Of a stretch of DNA of 64,000 nt, positions 8,247 to 16,233 are shown in pieces. The stretch comes from Streptomyces sp. YS415. Lineage in GTDB: Bacteria; Actinomycetota; Actinomycetes; Streptomycetales; Streptomycetaceae. The translations under genes and the position numbers were made by a program. The stretch spans positions 1-64,000 of the forward strand of contig NZ_JAMJFL010000007.1 of NCBI RefSeq assembly GCF_023544665.1. The letters run 5' to 3'. The notes beneath the pieces were generated by a model. The model was not told where the DNA came from and ran no database searches. It saw only the letters and a list, made by a program, of their open reading frames with translations. Positions within the stretch are counted from its first letter, which is position 1; every line of letters begins with the position of its first letter.

Positions 8247-8323
8247 GACTCTCCCCGGGGCAGGAGCGCAGGGTGATGCGCGGTGGAAGCGACGGCTTGC
8301 GGGGGGGGTGGGCCGATCCGGGC

Positions 8324-8351
8324 GCGTCGACGGGAAGGGTGCGGTCGACGC
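8324..8351 (-). promoter_or_regulatory. Hairpin between leader peptide and GST-like gene
   Basis: Perfect 8-bp arms GCGTCGAC and GTCGACGC flank a 12-nt loop. The structure lies after the stop of the copy-2 leader (8386) and before the GST-like start (8246). Its position parallels the hairpin after leader copy 1. Confidence 0.4.
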
Positions 8352-8385
8352 CGGTCGGGTGCGGGCGCGCGGTGGTGGGACCCGG

Positions 8386-8508
8386 TTACCCGACGGGACC
8401 GATCGCGCTGCACACGCGCAGCAGATCGATGTGGCGACGGGACGTCAGCAGGGGCGAGGGCGCGTGCGTACGGCTCACTCGACTGGTGACCGGCTCCTCA
8501 CGCTCCAT
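8386..8508 (-). CDS. Cys-containing sulfur leader peptide (copy 2)
   Basis: A 40-residue ORF with ATG at 8508. The core is LLTSRRHIDLLRVCSAIG, matching the other leaders (S/R-RxHIDLxR, then SAI) with the Cys three residues after the core. The LLTSRRHIDL stretch is identical to leader copy 5. It precedes the GST-like gene by 139 bp. The start ATG lies 4 bp after a 17-bp palindrome shared with two other leader loci. An N-terminal extension makes it longer than the other four. A downstream in-frame GTG exists but has a poor ribosome site. Confidence 0.72.
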   Translation of the reverse strand: MEREEPVTSRVSRTHAPSPLLTSRRHIDLLRVCSAIGPVG

Positions 8509-8512
8509 GTTC

Positions 8513-8529
8513 CCTACCTGTTCACTAGG
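8513..8529. promoter_or_regulatory. 17-bp shared palindrome (copy A), putative sulfur operator
   Basis: The minus strand reads CCTAGTGAACAGGTAGG. Two close relatives occur at 17163-17179 and 19207-19223, each next to a leader-peptide ORF. Here it lies between the predicted start of transcription and the leader ATG, a position suited to repression. Confidence 0.5.
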
Positions 8530-8542
8530 ATTCCCTTTTCGG

Positions 8543-8571
8543 AGTGTCGATCGGGCGGCGGCCGACGTCAA
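8543..8571 (-). promoter_or_regulatory. Predicted promoter for leader copy 2 / GST-like gene
   Basis: On the minus strand, TTGACG (8571-8566) and GACACT (8548-8543) are separated by 17 nt. This puts transcription start near 8536, just upstream of the 17-bp palindrome and 28 nt before the leader ATG. The -35 is identical to those predicted at leader copies 3 and 4. Confidence 0.4.
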
Positions 8572-8705
8572 GAGGGTGTCCACAGTGCGGCCGTCGGGAC
8601 CACCGGCGTGGTCGGCGGTGGGGTGGGCGTAGGGCCTCATATGAGAAAGAGGGGCCCGTGACAGCGGCGGCCCAGCGCCGATGCGGGCCCCTCCGGATCT
8701 GCGTC

Positions 8706-9863
8706 CTACCGCGTACTCCCCGCGCCCGCGAAGGGCGTCAGGGAGCCGGCGACCGTGTCGGTCCGGAACGGGTGGGTCCACAGCCCCCGCGCCGCCAGCC
8801 TCGGCAGCACGCCCTCGCCGAACCAGTACGCCTCCTCCAGATGCGGATAGCCGGAGAGCACGAACTCGTCGATGCCCAGCCGGTGGTACTCCGTGATCCG
8901 CTCGGCGACCTCGTCATGGCTGCCGACCAGGGCGGTGCCCGCACCTCCGCGGACCAGACCGATCCCGGCCCACAGATTCGGGGTGATCTCCAAGTCGTCG
9001 CGCCTGCCGCCGTGCAGGGCGAGCATGCGCCGCTGCCCCTCGGACTCGCTGCGCGCGAGACCGGCCTGCACGGCCCGTACGGTCTCCGGATCGAAGCCGT
9101 CGAGGAGGCTCCGCGCCTCCGCCCAGGCCCGCTCCGACGTGTCACGCGTGATGACGTGCAGCCGGATCCCGAACCGGAGGGTCCGGCCGTGCCGTGCGGC
9201 CAGTCCACGGATCCAGGCGATCTTCTCGGCGACCTGAGCGGGCGGTTCGCCCCACGTCAGATAGACGTCGGCATGCCGGGCGGCGACCTCCCCGGCCAGG
9301 GGCGAGGAGCCGCCGAAGTACACCTCGGGCACGGGGTCGGGAACCCGGGCCAGCTGGGCGCCCTCGACCCGCACGTGCTCGCCGTGGAGGTCGACGGACT
9401 TGCCTTCCCACAACTCCCTGACGACGGAGAGGAACTCACCGGTACGGCGGTACCGGTCGTCCTTGTCGAGGAAGTCGCCGTACGCCCGCTGCTCCTGGCC
9501 CTCCCCGCCGGTGACGACGTTCAGCAGCAGCCGTCCGCCGGACTGCCGCTGGAAGGTGGACGCCATCTGCGCGGCCAGTGTCGGTGAGACGAAGCCGGGC
9601 CGGAAGGCGACCAGGAACTTCAGGCGCTCGGTGTGCCTGCTGACCATCGCGGTGGTCAGCCAGGCGTCCTCGCACCAGGCGCCGGTGGGCGTGAGCGCGC
9701 CGACGAAGCCCAGGTCCTCCGCGGCGCGGGCGATCTGGCTGAGATAGCCGACCGTCGGCGGCCGGTCCTGTCCGGAGGCGGTGGCGGGGGTGCCGTGGCC
9801 GCCGCCGACGACATGGCGGCTGTCGCCGTTGGTGGGCAGGAACCAGTGGAAGGTGAGGGTCAC
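8706..9863 (-). CDS. ssuD: FMNH2-dependent alkanesulfonate monooxygenase SsuD
   Basis: A 385-residue luciferase-fold enzyme. SsuD signatures are FHWFLPTNGDSRHVVGG at the N-terminus, GALTPTGAWCEDAWL, RLKFLVAFRPGFVSPTLAAQMASTFQ, LLLNVVTGGE and the C-terminal EFVLSGYPHLEEAYWFGE. Length equals the usual 380. It converts C1-C14 alkanesulfonates to aldehyde plus sulfite using FMNH2 from SsuE. The ssuE gene is 38 bp upstream in the same orientation, and the transporter operon ssuABC is at 19.5-22.3 kb on the other strand. It is the last gene of the operon that begins at 15747. The assignment is secure at family level. Confidence 0.92.
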   Translation of the reverse strand: MTLTFHWFLPTNGDSRHVVGGGHGTPATASGQDRPPTVGYLSQIARAAEDLGFVGALTPTGAWCEDAWLTTAMVSRHTERLKFLVAFRPGFVSPTLAAQMASTFQRQSGGRLLLNVVTGGEGQEQRAYGDFLDKDDRYRRTGEFLSVVRELWEGKSVDLHGEHVRVEGAQLARVPDPVPEVYFGGSSPLAGEVAARHADVYLTWGEPPAQVAEKIAWIRGLAARHGRTLRFGIRLHVITRDTSERAWAEARSLLDGFDPETVRAVQAGLARSESEGQRRMLALHGGRRDDLEITPNLWAGIGLVRGGAGTALVGSHDEVAERITEYHRLGIDEFVLSGYPHLEEAYWFGEGVLPRLAARGLWTHPFRTDTVAGSLTPFAGAGSTR

Positions 9864-9901
9864 GGGGTCTCCGATCGGGGCGCGTGCGGTGCGGCGGAGG
9901 G

Positions 9902-10456
9902 TCAGCCGGCGGCGGCCAGCACGGGGCGGCCGCCGAGGGCGAGGGAGAACTGGTCGGTGACCTGGACCAGGGCCTCGGCGGAGCCCGGGGCGACGGTGAG
10001 GGTGCCGTCGTCCCTGACGGTGATGTCCTTGTCCAGCGTGAACCAGCCCGGGGTGATGTGGGCGGGCCCCATGGAGTTCAGGACGGGACGCAGGGCGTAG
10101 TCGATGGCGAGGACATGGGCGGTGGTGCCTCCGGTGGCCAGCGGCAGGACGGTCTTGCCCGCCAGGGCGTACTGCGGGAGCAGGTCGAGCAGCGCCTTGA
10201 GCAGGCCGGAGTAGGCGGCCTTGTAGACGGGGGTGCCGATCACGATGCCGTCCGCCCGCTGCACGAGGGCGGTGGTCTCGACGATCGCCGGGTGACGGAA
10301 GTCGGCGCCGAGAAGGGCGTCGGCGGGCAGGGTGCGGACGTCCAGGGGGATCACCTCGTGCCCCTGGGCCCTGAGCCGGTCGTCCAGGTGGCGCAGCAGG
10401 CGGGCGGTGCGGGAAGCGGCGGAAGGGCTGCCGGAGACGGAGAGGATGGTGGCCAT
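9902..10456 (-). CDS. ssuE: NAD(P)H-dependent FMN reductase SsuE
   Basis: A 184-residue flavodoxin-fold reductase starting ATILSVSGSPSAASRTARLL, the phosphate-binding loop of this family. GIVIGTPVYKAAYSGLLKALLDLLPQ is the classic SsuE/MsuE motif around the flavin ring, and GKTVLPLATGGTTAHVLAIDYALRPVL is the following segment. It supplies FMNH2 to SsuD and plausibly to the five other LLM enzymes and the SfnB-like enzyme nearby, since no second reductase is visible. The ATG at 10456 is selected because it starts exactly at the conserved motif; a longer in-frame extension upstream overlaps the neighbouring lipoprotein gene in another frame. Confidence 0.92.
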   Translation of the reverse strand: MATILSVSGSPSAASRTARLLRHLDDRLRAQGHEVIPLDVRTLPADALLGADFRHPAIVETTALVQRADGIVIGTPVYKAAYSGLLKALLDLLPQYALAGKTVLPLATGGTTAHVLAIDYALRPVLNSMGPAHITPGWFTLDKDITVRDDGTLTVAPGSAEALVQVTDQFSLALGGRPVLAAAG

Positions 10457-10482
10457 GGCGAAACCTTTCGGGAGAGGCGGGG

Positions 10483-11463
10483 TCAGGAGGCGGTCTTGGG
10501 CAGGCCCGGAGGATTGATCTCGGACGCGGTCACGGCCTCGTCGGACAGGCCCCAGCGCTTGAGCACCTTCGCGTAGGTGCCGTTGTCGATGACCTCGTTG
10601 AGCGCGTCGGCGAGCGGTTCGGCCAGGCCGCTGTCCTTCTTGGTGGTGGCCGCGATGAGGCCCTGCAGGGTGGCTCCGGCGCCCGAATAGGTGCCGACCA
10701 CCTCCGTCTTGCCGCTGGAGGCGGCGTGATAGGCGGCGGTCGGGTTGGGGCCCAGATAGACGTCGATACGGCCGGACTGGAGCGCGAGATAGGTGTCGCT
10801 GTCGTTCTGGTAGTACTTGATGTCCACCGGTTCGCGGCCGGCCTTCTCGTTCTCCTTGCTCCACTCGACGAGCAGCTTCTCCTGGTTGGTCCCGCTGCTC
10901 ACGGCGACGGTCAGACCGGCCACGTCCGCGGGCCCGGAGATCTTCAGACCGCTGCCCTTCTTCGCCTCGAAGCCGAGGTTGTCCTCGCGGTAGGTGGCGA
11001 AGTCGTACTTCTCCTTGCGCTCCTCGGTGACCGTGATGTTGCTGAAGCCGACGTCGTACTTGGCGCTGTCCAGGCCGACGAAGATGTTCTCCCAGGACAC
11101 GGGGTTGAGGCGGAGCTTCAGCCCGAGGACGTCGGCGACCAGGGAGGCGATGTCGGGTTCGACGCCGATGACGGTCTTGTTGTCGGTGGCGTAGAAGGTC
11201 AGGGGCGCGGCGGAGCCGGAGGAGTTGACCACCTCCAGCGTGCCTCTCTTGCGGATCTCCTCGGGGACCCGGTCGGCTATCGCCTCGACCTTCTCGGTGG
11301 TGACGCGGTTCTGGTCCGGGCTGAGGTTGATCTTCGTGGTGTCGCCGTTGGCGGCCGCGACCTCGGCCGTGGCGCCGTCGTCGGGGTTGCCACAGGCGGA
11401 CAGGGCGAGGGCGGCGGTGAGTCCCAGCGCGGCGGCGGTGCGGCGGGCGATCGAGGCGGGCAT
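10483..11463 (-). CDS. ABC transporter substrate-binding lipoprotein, polar amino acid family
   Basis: A 326-residue bacterial extracellular solute-binding protein, family 3. A lipoprotein signal ends with LALSAC around residues 19-24. Family motifs include IGVEPDIASLVADVLGLKLRL, FVGLDSAKYDVGFSNITVTEERKEKYDFATY and LTVAVSSGTNQEKLL. It lies 27 bp below the ATPase gene of the same operon, and a second, divergent binding protein sits upstream of the permease. Sulfur context suggests cystine, a cysteine conjugate or another sulfur amino acid as ligand, but this is inference. Confidence 0.88.
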   Translation of the reverse strand: MPASIARRTAAALGLTAALALSACGNPDDGATAEVAAANGDTTKINLSPDQNRVTTEKVEAIADRVPEEIRKRGTLEVVNSSGSAAPLTFYATDNKTVIGVEPDIASLVADVLGLKLRLNPVSWENIFVGLDSAKYDVGFSNITVTEERKEKYDFATYREDNLGFEAKKGSGLKISGPADVAGLTVAVSSGTNQEKLLVEWSKENEKAGREPVDIKYYQNDSDTYLALQSGRIDVYLGPNPTAAYHAASSGKTEVVGTYSGAGATLQGLIAATTKKDSGLAEPLADALNEVIDNGTYAKVLKRWGLSDEAVTASEINPPGLPKTAS

Positions 11464-11490
11464 GGCTGTGCTCCTTGCAGAGGTGGGGTT

Positions 11491-12255
11491 TCAGAGGACC
11501 TTGGAGAGAAAGGCACGGGTGCGGGCGTGCCGCGGTGCGTCGAGTACGGCCGTGGGCGGCCCCTGTTCCACGACGACACCGTCGTCCATGAACAGCACGG
11601 TGTCGGCGACCTCGCGGGCGAAGCCGATCTCGTGGGTCACGACGATCATGGTGGTTCCGGTGCGGGCCAAGTCCTTGATGACGTCGAGGACTTCGCCGAC
11701 CAGTTCCGGGTCGAGCGCCGAGGTGGGCTCGTCGAAGAGCAGCACCTTCGGTTCCAGCGCGAGCGCCCGGGCGATGGCGACCCGTTGCTGTTGTCCGCCG
11801 GACAGCTGGCGGGGGTAGGTGTCCGCCTTGTCGGCCAGGCCGACCCGGGCGAGGAGTGCGCGGGCCGTCTCCTCGGCCTCCCGGCGGGGACGGCGCAGTG
11901 CGGAGACGGGCGCCTCGACGAGGTTCTCCAGCACGGTCAGATGCGGGAAGAGGTTGAAGTTCTGGAAGACGAACCCGATGTGGGTGCGCTGTTTGAGGAC
12001 GTCCCGTTCCTTCAGCTCGTGCAGCTTGTCGCCGGAGCGGCGGTAGCCGATGAGCTCTCCGTCGATGCTGATCCAGCCCCGGTCGACCTTCTCCAGGTGG
12101 TTGATGGTGCGCAGCAGCGTGGACTTCCCGGACCCGGACGGGCCGAGGATCACGGTGACCTCGCCGGCCCGGACCTGGAGGTCGACCCCGCGCAGTACGG
12201 CGAGCGGGCCGAAGCTCTTGTGGACGCCGTGCACGTCGACCATGACGTCGTTCAT
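11491..12255 (-). CDS. Amino acid ABC transporter ATP-binding protein
   Basis: A 254-residue GlnQ/TcyC-like ATPase. Walker [11 protein letters not shown]-loop [17 protein letters not shown], signature [15 protein letters not shown], Walker [15 protein letters not shown] and the switch His in [10 protein letters not shown] are all intact. The ATG at 12255 overlaps the permease stop by 4 nt, and the long in-frame extension further upstream is a shadow of that permease. It would energise uptake with the adjacent permease and either of the two binding lipoproteins. It may also serve the orphan permease at 16234, which has no ATPase of its own. Confidence 0.92.
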   Translation of the reverse strand: MNDVMVDVHGVHKSFGPLAVLRGVDLQVRAGEVTVILGPSGSGKSTLLRTINHLEKVDRGWISIDGELIGYRRSGDKLHELKERDVLKQRTHIGFVFQNFNLFPHLTVLENLVEAPVSALRRPRREAEETARALLARVGLADKADTYPRQLSGGQQQRVAIARALALEPKVLLFDEPTSALDPELVGEVLDVIKDLARTGTTMIVVTHEIGFAREVADTVLFMDDGVVVEQGPPTAVLDAPRHARTRAFLSKVL

Positions 12256-13202
12256 GTCTTCTCCGTCAGCTGTCGGGTGGCCAGGAGCCGTTGGGTCGCC
12301 ACGAAACGCCGGACGCGCTGGAGCGGGGTGGGCGGCGGGGTGCGGTTCGCGCCTCGGGCGTAGCGCCGCTCGACGTAGTACTGGGCGATCGACAGCAGGG
12401 AGGTGAGGACGACGTACCAGGCGGTGGCGACCAGCAGCAGCGGGATCACCCGGCCGTTGCGGCCGTAGATCACCTGCACCTGGTAGAAGAGCTCGCCGAT
12501 GGACATGACGTAGACCACCGAGGTGCCCTTGAGCAGGCCGATGATCTCGTTGCCCGCGGTCGGCAGGATGGCGCGCATGGCCTGCGGGAGCACGATCCGG
12601 CGGATCTGGCGCAGCCGGGGGATGCCGAGCGCGGCGGCGGCCTCCAGTTGGCCGTGGTCCACGGCGATCACCCCGCCGCGCACGATCTCGGCGGCGTAGG
12701 CTGCCTGGTGCAGGGTGAGTCCGATGACGGCGGCGCCGATGGTGCCGATGAGGCTGTTGCTGTCGACCGACCAGAACACCGGCCCGAAGGGGATGCCGAC
12801 GCCCAACTCCTCGTACAGGGCGCTGAGGTTGAACCAGAACACCAGCTGGACGATCATCGGGATGGACCGGAAGATCCAGATGTAGCTCCAGGCGACGGTC
12901 TGGAGCACCGGGCTGCGGGACAGCCGCATGAAGGCGATCACGGTGCCGAGCAGGAAGCCCAGGACGGTCGCGTAGGCGGTCAGTTGCAGGGTGACCCACA
13001 CCGCCTGGACGATCGTCTCGGAGAAGATGTAGGCGCGGAAGACGTGCCACTCCCAGACGGGATTGGTGGCGAGCCCGTGGGTGAACTGGGCGAGCAGCAC
13101 GATCACGGCGACGGCTGCGGCCCAGCGGGCGTAGTGGCGGGCGGGGACGACCGTCAAGTCACGTGTTGTGGCGGTGGGTTCGGTCAGAGTGTCGGTGGTC
13201 AT
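12252..13202 (-). CDS. Amino acid ABC transporter permease (HisM/GlnP type)
   Basis: A 316-residue membrane protein with a hydrophilic N-terminal extension of about 28 residues, then TM segments beginning [17 protein letters not shown]. The inner-membrane component signature VKxLxL-type segment and the EAA loop [40 protein letters not shown] are present. It is 3 bp from the upstream binding-protein gene and overlaps the ATPase start. It is clearly paralogous to the plus-strand permease at 16234, which shares PQAMR..PTAGN..IG.LKGTS.V. The polar amino acid family is certain; ligand specificity is unknown. Confidence 0.9.
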   Translation of the reverse strand: MTTDTLTEPTATTRDLTVVPARHYARWAAAVAVIVLLAQFTHGLATNPVWEWHVFRAYIFSETIVQAVWVTLQLTAYATVLGFLLGTVIAFMRLSRSPVLQTVAWSYIWIFRSIPMIVQLVFWFNLSALYEELGVGIPFGPVFWSVDSNSLIGTIGAAVIGLTLHQAAYAAEIVRGGVIAVDHGQLEAAAALGIPRLRQIRRIVLPQAMRAILPTAGNEIIGLLKGTSVVYVMSIGELFYQVQVIYGRNGRVIPLLLVATAWYVVLTSLLSIAQYYVERRYARGANRTPPPTPLQRVRRFVATQRLLATRQLTEKT

Positions 13203-13205
13203 GGG

Positions 13206-14129
13206 TCACCTGTGCTCGGGTGGATTGATCCGCGAGGTGTCGATCGCGGAGGCGGTGGTGCCCCACTTCTTGAGGATCCGGTGGTAGGTGCCGTCCTCGA
13301 TCAGCTCGTTGACGGCCGCCTGGAAGGCCTTGGTGAGCGGGGAGCCCTTCTTGAAGGCGAAGCCGACGTCGAGGCGGTGGTACTCGCCGAGGAAGGTGGT
13401 TCCCGCGGCGGGCTGGGCCGCCTGGTAGCGCAGGCCGTTGATGGTCGACATGACGACATCGATACGGCCCTGCTGGAGCGCGGTGAGGGTGGCGCCGTTC
13501 TCCGAGTAGACCTTCACGTCGTACGGCTTCTTCCCGGCCTTCGCGCAGATGCCCTTCTGTGCGGTGAGGGTCGCCTCGAAGGTGGTGCCGGCGCCGGTGC
13601 CGATGGTCAGGCCGCACAGCTGGGTGAGGTCGGTGATCTTCTCGGTGAGTTCGGTGTTGCCCTTCTTCACCGCGAAGCCCTGGCCGTCGTTGATGTACGT
13701 GACGAAGTCGATCGTCTTGAGGCGATCGCTCGTGACGCCGAAGTTGCCGGTGCCGACGTCGTACTTGCCGCTGCCGAGGGCGGGCAGGATCGTCTCGAAG
13801 GAGGCGTCCTGGCGTTCCAGGCGTACGCCGAGCACCTTGGCCACGGCGTCGGCGAGGTCGATGTCCTGTCCGGCGGGCGCCTTGTCCTGGCCGTTCGGGT
13901 AGTACGCGCCGGGCGGGAAGCCGACCGAGCTGCCGATCCGCAGGCTGCCGACCTCGCGTACCTCGGCGGGGAGCAGGGCGGCGACGGAGTCCACCGTGCG
14001 TACGGCGGCGACCGGGTCGCCGGTCGGTGCCGGGGCGGCCTGTGCGCTCGCCGCGCTGTCGGTCCCGGGGGAGGCGCAGGCCGTCAGGGCCAGCAGGGCG
14101 ACGGCGGCTGTGAGGGTGAGGCGCTTCAC
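13206..14129 (-). CDS. ABC transporter substrate-binding lipoprotein, polar amino acid family
   Basis: A 307-residue family-3 solute-binding lipoprotein with signal MKRLTLTAAVALLALTAC. Family motifs are AGQDIDLADAVAKVLGVRLE, ILPALGSGKYDVGTGNFGVTSDRLKTIDFVTY and LCGLTIGTGAGTTFEATL. It is related to, but clearly different from, the lipoprotein at 10483, so the transporter may have two ligand ranges. It overlaps the GNAT gene stop by 4 nt, giving a tightly coupled operon. Expression is expected to follow the leader peptide at 15959-16036. Confidence 0.88.
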   Translation of the reverse strand: MKRLTLTAAVALLALTACASPGTDSAASAQAAPAPTGDPVAAVRTVDSVAALLPAEVREVGSLRIGSSVGFPPGAYYPNGQDKAPAGQDIDLADAVAKVLGVRLERQDASFETILPALGSGKYDVGTGNFGVTSDRLKTIDFVTYINDGQGFAVKKGNTELTEKITDLTQLCGLTIGTGAGTTFEATLTAQKGICAKAGKKPYDVKVYSENGATLTALQQGRIDVVMSTINGLRYQAAQPAAGTTFLGEYHRLDVGFAFKKGSPLTKAFQAAVNELIEDGTYHRILKKWGTTASAIDTSRINPPEHR

Positions 14130-14638
14130 CGCGGGGACCTTTCCAGGTGCTTCTCGAAGGGCAGCGGGCCGATGGTTTCCGGGTCGGCCTCCGTGTCGAA
14201 CAGGGGTGTGTAGCCGGCGGCGAGGTACAGGGCGCGGGCCTCGGGCTGGCGGGGTCCGGTGGTCAGGTGGATGCGGTGGTAACCGCGGCCCACCGCCTCG
14301 CGCTCCAGTTCGGCGACCGCCCGGCGGGCGAGGCCGCGCCGGCGGTGCGCCGAGTGCGTCCAGATGCGCTTCAGTTCGGCGGTCGTGGCGTCGTACCGGC
14401 GAAAGGCCCCGCCCGCGACGGTCTCGCCGCGTTCCAGCAGCAGCAGGAGCACGCCGCCGCGGGCCGGCGTGAACTCCTCGTCGGGATAGCGGGCGAGTTC
14501 GGCGTGGGCGTCCTTGCCGTAGCGGGCGGAGTACTCGTCGCCGAGTTCGCGCAGCAGGGGTCCCACCCGGGGGTCGGTGACCGCGACTTGAATGACCGTC
14601 AATGCGGCGGCGGACGGCGCCGAGGGTGCGGAGGTCAT
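14126..14638 (-). CDS. GNAT family N-acetyltransferase
   Basis: A 170-residue GNAT protein. Motif A is seen as AELKRIWTHSAHRRRGLARRAVAELEREAVGRGY, with the R/Q-x-x-G-x-G/A acetyl-CoA loop (RRRGLA). The final LTTGPRQPEARALYLAAGYTPL is the usual motif B. It overlaps the upstream LLM stop and the downstream lipoprotein start by 4 nt each, so it belongs to the sulfur operon and not to a neighbouring unit. A plausible role is acetylation or deacetylation cycling of a cysteine derivative or amine released by desulfurisation. The substrate is a guess. Confidence 0.85.
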   Translation of the reverse strand: MTSAPSAPSAAALTVIQVAVTDPRVGPLLRELGDEYSARYGKDAHAELARYPDEEFTPARGGVLLLLLERGETVAGGAFRRYDATTAELKRIWTHSAHRRRGLARRAVAELEREAVGRGYHRIHLTTGPRQPEARALYLAAGYTPLFDTEADPETIGPLPFEKHLERSPR

Positions 14639-15747
14639 CCCTGCACCGCCGCCAGGGTTCCGCGAGCGGCGTCGCGCTTGGCGACTTCCTCGCGGACGAG
14701 CGGGATGACGTACCGGCCGAAGTCGATGGCGTCGTCGAGCAGGTCGTAGCCGCGGGCCGAGAGGATGTCGACGCCGAGGTCGTAGTAGTCCAGGAGTGCC
14801 TGCGCGACCGTTTCCGGGGTGCCGACCAGGGCGTTGGAGTTGCCCGCGCCGCCGGTGGCGGCGGCCGTCGGGGTCCACAGGGCCCGGTCGTAGCGCTCCC
14901 CCGCCTCGGCGATGGCCAGCAGCCGCTGGGAGCCGGTGTTCTGCGGCGCCCCGGTGCGATGGCGGCGCTTGAGCCCCGCCGCGCCCCGCTCCCGGATGGC
15001 GCCGACCGTGCGGTGGGCCTTCTCCCAGGCCAGCTCCTCGGTCGGCGCGATGATCGGGCGGAAGGCGACCTGGATGCGGGGGGTGTCGGTGCGGCCTGCG
15101 GCCCGCGCGGCGGCCTTCACCGACTCGATCTGTTCCGCCGTCCGTTCCAGCGGTTCGCCCCACAGGCAGTAGATGTCGGCCTCGGCGCCCCCGGCGGCGT
15201 ACGCGGCGGGCGAGGAGCCTCCGAACGAGACGCGGGGGCGGGGCTGTTGGACGGGGAAGACCTCGCTGACGAAGTCGTGGAAGCGGTAGTGCTCGCCCTC
15301 GTGGTCGAAGGGCTCGTGGGTGGTCCAGATCTTCTTGACGATCCGGATGTACTCGCGGGTGCGGGCGTACCGCTCGTCCTTGGTGAGGGTGTCGCCCTCC
15401 CGGCCCTGTTCGTGGTCGTTGCCGCCGGTGATGAAGTGCACGGTGAGCCGTCCCTCGCTGATCCGGTCGAGGGTGGCGAAGGTCTTGGCGGCGAAGGTGG
15501 GGTAGGAGACGTTGGGCCGGTGCGCGAGAAGGATCTGGAGGCGGTCCAGGCGGCTCGCGATGTACGCGGCGGCGGGGGCCGGGTCCGGTGATCCGGAGCC
15601 GTAGGCGAACAGCACCCGGTCCCAGCCGTGTTCCTCGTGGGCGCGGGCGAGCCGGAGTGTGTAGTCCTTGTCGAAGGCGGCGCCGGAGCGCGGGGTGGTT
15701 TCGGAACCGTCGTTGGTGGCGGCGATCCCGAGGAATTCCACGGGCAT
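14635..15747 (-). CDS. SsuD-like LLM flavin-dependent monooxygenase
   Basis: A 370-residue luciferase-fold enzyme starting PVEFLGIAATNDGSETTPRSG. It contains LLAHRPNVSYPTFAAKTFATLDRISEGRLTVHFITGGNDHEQ, the alkanesulfonate-monooxygenase-type flavin region, plus PRVSFGGSSPAAYAAGGAEADIYCLWGEPLER. The C-terminus DLGVDILSARGYDLLDDAIDFGRYVIPLVREE parallels the SsuD ending. It is the first structural gene of the minus-strand operon, 211 bp behind leader copy 3. Probable role: FMNH2-dependent desulfonation of a substrate different from that of SsuD. The ATG at 15747 starts at the conserved strand; the ribosome site is weak. Confidence 0.85.
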   Translation of the reverse strand: MPVEFLGIAATNDGSETTPRSGAAFDKDYTLRLARAHEEHGWDRVLFAYGSGSPDPAPAAAYIASRLDRLQILLAHRPNVSYPTFAAKTFATLDRISEGRLTVHFITGGNDHEQGREGDTLTKDERYARTREYIRIVKKIWTTHEPFDHEGEHYRFHDFVSEVFPVQQPRPRVSFGGSSPAAYAAGGAEADIYCLWGEPLERTAEQIESVKAAARAAGRTDTPRIQVAFRPIIAPTEELAWEKAHRTVGAIRERGAAGLKRRHRTGAPQNTGSQRLLAIAEAGERYDRALWTPTAAATGGAGNSNALVGTPETVAQALLDYYDLGVDILSARGYDLLDDAIDFGRYVIPLVREEVAKRDAARGTLAAVQG

Positions 15748-15958
15748 GGAAGGGAGGCCTTTCGGAGACGAGCGCACGCGGGCAGGCCCAGGAGCAATGC
15801 GCTGCGGCATGGGTGACAGACCGTCAGAAACGGTGGTGACGACACCGGGCGTCAGGAAGAAAGAGACAGTGCTGCGGCAGCGCGCAAGAAGAGAGCTCGG
15901 CCCGCGACGGGGTCACCGAGGGAGGGAAGAAGGGCCGGTCAGACGGCCCGCTGCCGCG

Positions 15959-16036
15959 TCAGGTACAACACGCGGCGGACCACACCCGACCGAAGTCGAT
16001 GTGGTCGCGTGAGACCAGACGTGGCTGGGGGTTCAT
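15959..16036 (-). CDS. Cys-containing sulfur leader peptide (copy 3)
   Basis: A 25-residue ORF ending LVSRDHIDFGRVWSAACCT. It has the SRxHID core with Phe in place of Leu and two consecutive Cys codons near the end. It lies upstream of the LLM/GNAT/ABC/SsuED operon. A predicted promoter ends 6 nt before the ATG, so the mRNA may begin at or within a base or two of the start codon. There is no Shine-Dalgarno sequence, consistent with leaderless translation. The close match to copy 4 (HVDFGHV..SAACC) on the opposite strand is the strongest support for it being real. Confidence 0.8.
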   Translation of the reverse strand: MNPQPRLVSRDHIDFGRVWSAACCT

Positions 16037-16042
16037 GCGAAC

Positions 16043-16072
16043 AATTGAGCAGGGCAACCAGCTTTTCGTCAA
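16043..16072 (-). promoter_or_regulatory. Predicted promoter for leader copy 3 and downstream sulfur operon
   Basis: On the minus strand, TTGACG (16072-16067), an 18-nt spacer and TCAATT (16048-16043) are followed after 6 nt by the leader ATG at 16036. The same -35, spacer length and distance to ATG occur at leader copy 4. The 17-bp palindrome found at other leaders is not seen here. Confidence 0.42.
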
Positions 16073-16119
16073 GCCGCGCCCGGATGGCGGACCGGGCCGG
16101 GGAGCTGCGCCATGCGTGG

Positions 16120-16150
16120 TTGACAGCGCGTCGCGAGGGGCCCGTACGAT
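16120..16150 (+). promoter_or_regulatory. Possible promoter for plus-strand permease gene
   Basis: TTGACA at 16120-16125 and TACGAT at 16145-16150 are good hexamers but are separated by 19 nt, longer than optimal. This would start transcription about 75 nt before the permease ATG at 16234. It would be divergent from the leader copy 3 promoter. Confidence 0.35.
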
Positions 16151-16233
16151 CGCCTCCTGGGCCGCGTTGAGGGACGCGGGCCCGGGTGACGGCACCGGGC
16201 GGATCGCTCCCACCTCCCCCGGAGAACTTCCTG

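Noticed and set aside
8296..8311. G-rich run (GGGGGGGGTGGG) as a programmed slippage site
   Set aside because: It is intergenic between the leader and the GST-like gene, so there is no frame to shift into.
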